In this document: piece after piece, positions 60,635 to 64,000 of the stretch
Numbering within the stretch: position 1 is the first letter of the stretch
Layout: the number at the start of each line of letters is the position of its first letter
Assembly (NCBI RefSeq): GCF_900590755.1
Contig: NZ_UUOC01000053.1
Coordinates: 466,052 to 530,051, forward strand
Direction of reading: 5' to 3'
Origin: Pseudomonas viridiflava
GTDB taxonomy: Bacteria; Pseudomonadota; Gammaproteobacteria; Pseudomonadales; Pseudomonadaceae
DNA: 64,000 nucleotides
Position numbers and translations under genes: made by a program
Notes under the pieces: generated by a model
What the model was told of the DNA's origin: nothing
What the model saw: only the letters and a program-made list of their open reading frames with translations
Databases searched by the model: none

Positions 60635-63600
60635 ATGGGCGTATTACGGCATTCAGATACCAAACAGACTGTGATCCCTGCTGACAGTCAGGACCACGAT
60701 CCCATGCCGAAAAGCCCGCGCCGCAAGCGGTACGTGTGGCGGGTGTTCTGGGTAGTGATGGTCATGGGCGCTGGAGCGTTGGCTTTTGCCATCATGGTGG
60801 AATCGCGCAGTTCGCGTTTGCAGGCGCTGGAGTTCAATCGGTTTGCGTCGAGGCTGAGCTATTCGATGCACCCGGGCCCAAGTGATTCGATGCGCTATCC
60901 CGGCGACGGGCCGTTCGACAAGCGTCTGGGTTATTCATCCCTGGGTGATTTTTTGCCGCGCCTGCTCAAGCGCGACTATCTGATTACCGAGCAAGTGCGG
61001 TTTTCCCCGGACCTTCTGGCCTACAGCAAGCGTGGTCTGTTCGTGCCATACGAAGAAAAAACCCAGGCCGGGCTGTCGATCACCGATTGCCGGGGCACGG
61101 ACCTTTACCAGTTCCGCTATCCGCAGCAGTTCTACCCCAACTTTGCCACCATCCCGCCGCTGATCGTGCACAGCCTGCTGTTCATCGAGAACCGCGACTT
61201 GCTCGACCCTCAGCAACCAATGGCCAACCCTGCCGTGGACTGGCCGCGTTTTGTCAAAGCGGCGATTACCCAAGTGTCGAAAATGATCGGCCTGCCGGGT
61301 CAGTCGGCCGGGGGCAGCACCCTGGCGACCCAGCTGGAAAAGTATCGGCATTCGCCTGACGGCTTGACTCAATCGAGCTCGGAAAAGCTGCGGCAGATGA
61401 TTTCCGCCAGCGTGCGCGCCTATCAACCCGGCCAGCAAACCCTTGAAGCGCGCCAGCGAGTGGTGCGCGATTACTTGAACAGCGTGCCATTGTCGGCCGT
61501 GCCGGGGCATGGCGAAGTACATGGCATGGCCGAAGGGTTACGGGTCTGGTATGGCGCGGACTTCGTGAAAACCAATGAGGTCCTGGCTTCCAGCGCTACA
61601 GATGCGAAGAGTCTTGCCGCTCGCGGTCTGGCACTGCGCGAGGTGCTGTCACTGGTGATCGCTCAGCGTCGGCCTTCGTATTATCTGGCCAAGGGGCGCG
61701 AAGAATTGGCGGAGCTGACTGACAGTCATATCCGCTTGCTGGCGCAGAATCAGGTGATTGATCAGACCCTCGCCGATGCGGCACTGAACAGCACGGTGAC
61801 TTACCGCAACTGGGTCGAGCAACCAACGCTGCAAACCATCGAGACCAACAAGGGCATCAGCGTCGCGCGCAGCCGGCTTTCAGCGCTGCTCAACCGGCCG
61901 CTGTACGATCTGGATCGCCTCGATCTGTCTGCGACCACCACCCTGCAAAGCGACTTGCAGAGCCAGGTCAGCCAATACCTGCGGGATCTGGCCAACCCGG
62001 CCTTTGCCGCTCAGGTCGGGCTATTGGGTGAGCGGCTGCTGACCCCAGCGAGCACGACTCAGGTGCGCTACAGCTTCACCCTGTTCGAGCGCGGGCCGGA
62101 TGGCTCTCGTGTCAGGGTACAAACCGACAGCACCGATCAGCCCTTCGACATCAACGAGGGCAGCAAGCTTGAACTGGGCTCGACGGCGAAGATGCGGGTG
62201 CTGACCACCTACCTGGAAATCATTGCCGAACTGCATGATCGCTATGCCGCATCCAGCAACGCAATCCTGAATAAAGCTCCCGTGGAGGATCAGGATCGGC
62301 TGTCGCGCTGGGCCGTGGATTATCTGCTGCAAAACAAGGATCGCGACCTGTCGAAAATGCTCTCGGCGGCGCTGGACCGGCGTTATTCCGCGAGCCCCGG
62401 AGAAAGTTTCTTCACCGGTGGCGGGATGCATCACTTCAATAATTTCCGCAAGGAAGACGACGGTCGTCTGCCGACCTTGCGCGAAGCGTTGCGCGAGTCG
62501 ATCAACCTGCCGTTCATCCGTCTGATGCGTGACATCGTGCGCTACAGCACCTACGAAGGCCCGAGTAACAGCGCCGAGTTGCTCAAGGATGATAACGACC
62601 CACGGCGTCAGGAATACCTCAGCCGCTTCGCTGACCGGGAGGGCTCGGTGTTCCTGTTGCGCTTCTGGAAACGCTACAAGGACAAGACCACTCAGGAACG
62701 GCTCGACACCTTCCTCGACGGCATCCACCCCACCGCCATCAGGCTGGCGGCGGTGCATCGCTATCTGTTACCGAACGCCGACCAGACGGCTTTCAATGCC
62801 TTCATTCGGGCGCATCTGGCCGAGGAAAAAATCGGCCCGAAACTCAGCGAAAAACGCCTCGCTGATCTGTACGAAAGTTACGGGCCTGGTAAATACGATT
62901 TGCCGGACCAGGGCTATATCGCAAAGGCGCACCCGCTGGATCTGTGGCTGGTGGGCTATCTGCTCCAGCATCCGGATGCGCAATTCAAGGACGCTGTTGC
63001 CGCCAGCCAGTTTGAGCGGCAGGAAGTGTATGGCTGGTTGTTCAAGAGCCGTCACAAAGGCGCTCGGGACAGTCGCATCCGGACCATGATGGAGGTTGAG
63101 GCGTTTCTCGACATTCATCAGCGCTGGCAGCGAGTCGGTTATCCGTTTGATCATCTGGTGCCGTCGCTGGCCACCGCCATTGGCAGCTCGGGGGATCGTC
63201 CGGCAGCGCTGGCCGAGTTGATCGGCATCATTCAGAACGATGGCATTCGCCTGCCGACGTTGCGTATCGACAGCCTGCATTTTGCCGCCGACACCCCTTA
63301 CGAAACCCGACTGGCCAATAACCCGGAACTGGGCAAACGGGTACTGCCCTCTGAAGTCGCGGCGGCCATGCGCGAGGCGCTCTCGCAAGTGGTGGATGGC
63401 GGGACAGCCAAGCGGGTGTCTGGCAGTTTCAAATTGCAGGACGGCACCTTACTCGCGATGGGCGGCAAGACCGGCACCGGCGATAACCGCATCGAAAGCA
63501 TCGGCTCGGGCGGGCGCATCCTCAGTTCGCGGGCGATCAACCGCACCGCGACTTTTGTGTTTTATCTGGGCGACAACCACTTCGGCACTCTGACCGCCTT

Positions 63601-63742
63601 CGTCCCCGGCCGCGCGGCAGAAGGCTTTCGGTTTACCTCGGCGTTGCCGGTCCAGGTGCTCAAGGGGATGGCACCGATTCTGAATCCGTATCTGGAGCCA
63701 GGGGGGCATACGCGGTGTGAAGTAAACACAACGCAGCTGTAG
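60635..63742 (+). CDS. Large class A PBP-like transglycosylase/transpeptidase
   Basis: A 1035-residue protein with a cytoplasmic tail and one N-terminal transmembrane helix (about 35-55). A GT51 domain (about 150-330) has the pattern LFIENRDL and GGSTLATQLEKY. The transpeptidase motifs are all present: STAK near 515, SIN near 625 (ESINLPF) and KTGTG near 950. About 320 residues, including an insert rich in charged helices, separate the second and third motifs, more than in common class A PBPs. An ATG at 60704 (MPKSPRRKRY) is an alternative start. It follows opgC by 201 nt. Homologues are usually annotated only as transglycosylase-domain proteins. Confidence 0.85.
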   Translation: MGVLRHSDTKQTVIPADSQDHDPMPKSPRRKRYVWRVFWVVMVMGAGALAFAIMVESRSSRLQALEFNRFASRLSYSMHPGPSDSMRYPGDGPFDKRLGYSSLGDFLPRLLKRDYLITEQVRFSPDLLAYSKRGLFVPYEEKTQAGLSITDCRGTDLYQFRYPQQFYPNFATIPPLIVHSLLFIENRDLLDPQQPMANPAVDWPRFVKAAITQVSKMIGLPGQSAGGSTLATQLEKYRHSPDGLTQSSSEKLRQMISASVRAYQPGQQTLEARQRVVRDYLNSVPLSAVPGHGEVHGMAEGLRVWYGADFVKTNEVLASSATDAKSLAARGLALREVLSLVIAQRRPSYYLAKGREELAELTDSHIRLLAQNQVIDQTLADAALNSTVTYRNWVEQPTLQTIETNKGISVARSRLSALLNRPLYDLDRLDLSATTTLQSDLQSQVSQYLRDLANPAFAAQVGLLGERLLTPASTTQVRYSFTLFERGPDGSRVRVQTDSTDQPFDINEGSKLELGSTAKMRVLTTYLEIIAELHDRYAASSNAILNKAPVEDQDRLSRWAVDYLLQNKDRDLSKMLSAALDRRYSASPGESFFTGGGMHHFNNFRKEDDGRLPTLREALRESINLPFIRLMRDIVRYSTYEGPSNSAELLKDDNDPRRQEYLSRFADREGSVFLLRFWKRYKDKTTQERLDTFLDGIHPTAIRLAAVHRYLLPNADQTAFNAFIRAHLAEEKIGPKLSEKRLADLYESYGPGKYDLPDQGYIAKAHPLDLWLVGYLLQHPDAQFKDAVAASQFERQEVYGWLFKSRHKGARDSRIRTMMEVEAFLDIHQRWQRVGYPFDHLVPSLATAIGSSGDRPAALAELIGIIQNDGIRLPTLRIDSLHFAADTPYETRLANNPELGKRVLPSEVAAAMREALSQVVDGGTAKRVSGSFKLQDGTLLAMGGKTGTGDNRIESIGSGGRILSSRAINRTATFVFYLGDNHFGTLTAFVPGRAAEGFRFTSALPVQVLKGMAPILNPYLEPGGHTRCEVNTTQL

Positions 63743-63807
63743 GAGCGCGATTGCCCGCGATAGCGTCCTGGCAGACGATTAGTTTTTGAATTGCAAATCG
63801 CATCGCG

Positions 63808-64000
63808 ATTCAGGCACAACACGGTCCTGTAGGAGCTGACCGAGGTTAAGAGGGCTGCGAAGGCGGTGTGTCAGAAAGATCGCAGTTCGCAGCCTTCGGC
63901 AGCTCCTACAGGTTATGCGTCTATTCAGGAACAATACGGTCCTGTAGGAGCTGACCGAGGTTACGAGGGCTGCGAAGGCGGTGTGTCAGAAAGATCGCAG
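63808..64000. repeat. Tandem 115-bp duplication with family B arms (cut by window end)
   Basis: The sequence beginning ATTCAGG-ACAA-ACGGTCCTGT occurs at 63808 and again at 63923, exactly 115 bp apart. Each unit carries a TGTAGGAGCTGACCGAGGTT arm with an insert compared with normal family B. The second unit runs off the right edge, so copy number is unknown. A lone family C arm (TGTAGGAGCGCGATTGCCCG) lies at 63738. Confidence 0.8.

Overview
The window reads as chromosomal DNA of a fluorescent-type Pseudomonas, probably of the P. fluorescens or P. syringae side of the genus. The signs are a cyoABCDE operon, the Pseudomonas hexose cluster (zwf-pgl-eda-hexR, gtsABCD-oprB, gltR-gtrS, glk-edd, gap), an Hxu-type heme uptake locus, moderately high GC, and many short intergenic inverted repeats of the Pseudomonas REP/REPIN kind. 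Species cannot be fixed from the sequence alone. I saw no rRNA, tRNA, CRISPR array, transposase, integrase or prophage gene.

Layout. 1-8.2 kb: the start of a ColR-like response regulator (cut by the window edge), the cytochrome bo3 oxidase operon, dsbB and the flavohemoglobin gene hmp, with an NO-responsive control region next to hmp. 8.5-11.6 kb: cheV, a GNAT acetyltransferase and three small or poorly known genes. 11.7-18.2 kb: a chaperone-usher fimbrial cluster on the minus strand (short subunit, major pilin, chaperone, usher, second chaperone, tip protein). 18.6-26.8 kb: an RND pump pair, a CusRS-like two-component system and a membrane diguanylate cyclase. 26.8-29.1 kb: a DUF2383 protein, a DUF3820 protein and a PLP enzyme. 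29.2-46.8 kb: sugar uptake and Entner-Doudoroff catabolism. 47.1-52.6 kb: Fur-controlled heme sensing (ECF sigma, anti-sigma, TonB receptor), heme oxygenase and a DUF454 protein. 52.7-63.7 kb: DUF5064, a TyrR-like regulator, a Nudix hydrolase, D-Ala-D-Ala ligase, a Zur-type L31 paralogue, an FMN glutamate-synthase-like protein, OpgC and a large class A PBP-like protein.

How genes work together. OprB, GtsABC and the ABC ATPase import glucose. Glk, Zwf, Pgl, Edd, Eda and Gap take it to pyruvate and glycerate-1,3-bisphosphate. HexR (RpiR family) and GltR-GtrS control these genes, and two exact HexR-type half-site pairs lie between edd and gap. HxuI/HxuR/HxuA-like proteins form a cell-surface signalling relay for heme, and HemO opens the imported heme.

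The most notable observations are: three GTCA-N3-TGAC enhancer-like sites plus a sigma54-like -24 element upstream of hmp with no norR beside it; a 90-bp REPIN inserted in frame in the signal-peptide region of the fimbrial tip gene; a Zur-type palindrome ahead of the cysteine-poor L31 gene; stem-loops after the major pilin gene and after gtsA; and tandem repeats at 6.75 kb and at the right edge. I found no clearly new multi-gene system. The best candidates for unexplained biology are the hmp control arrangement, the REPIN-modified tip gene and the OpgC plus PBP-like pair.
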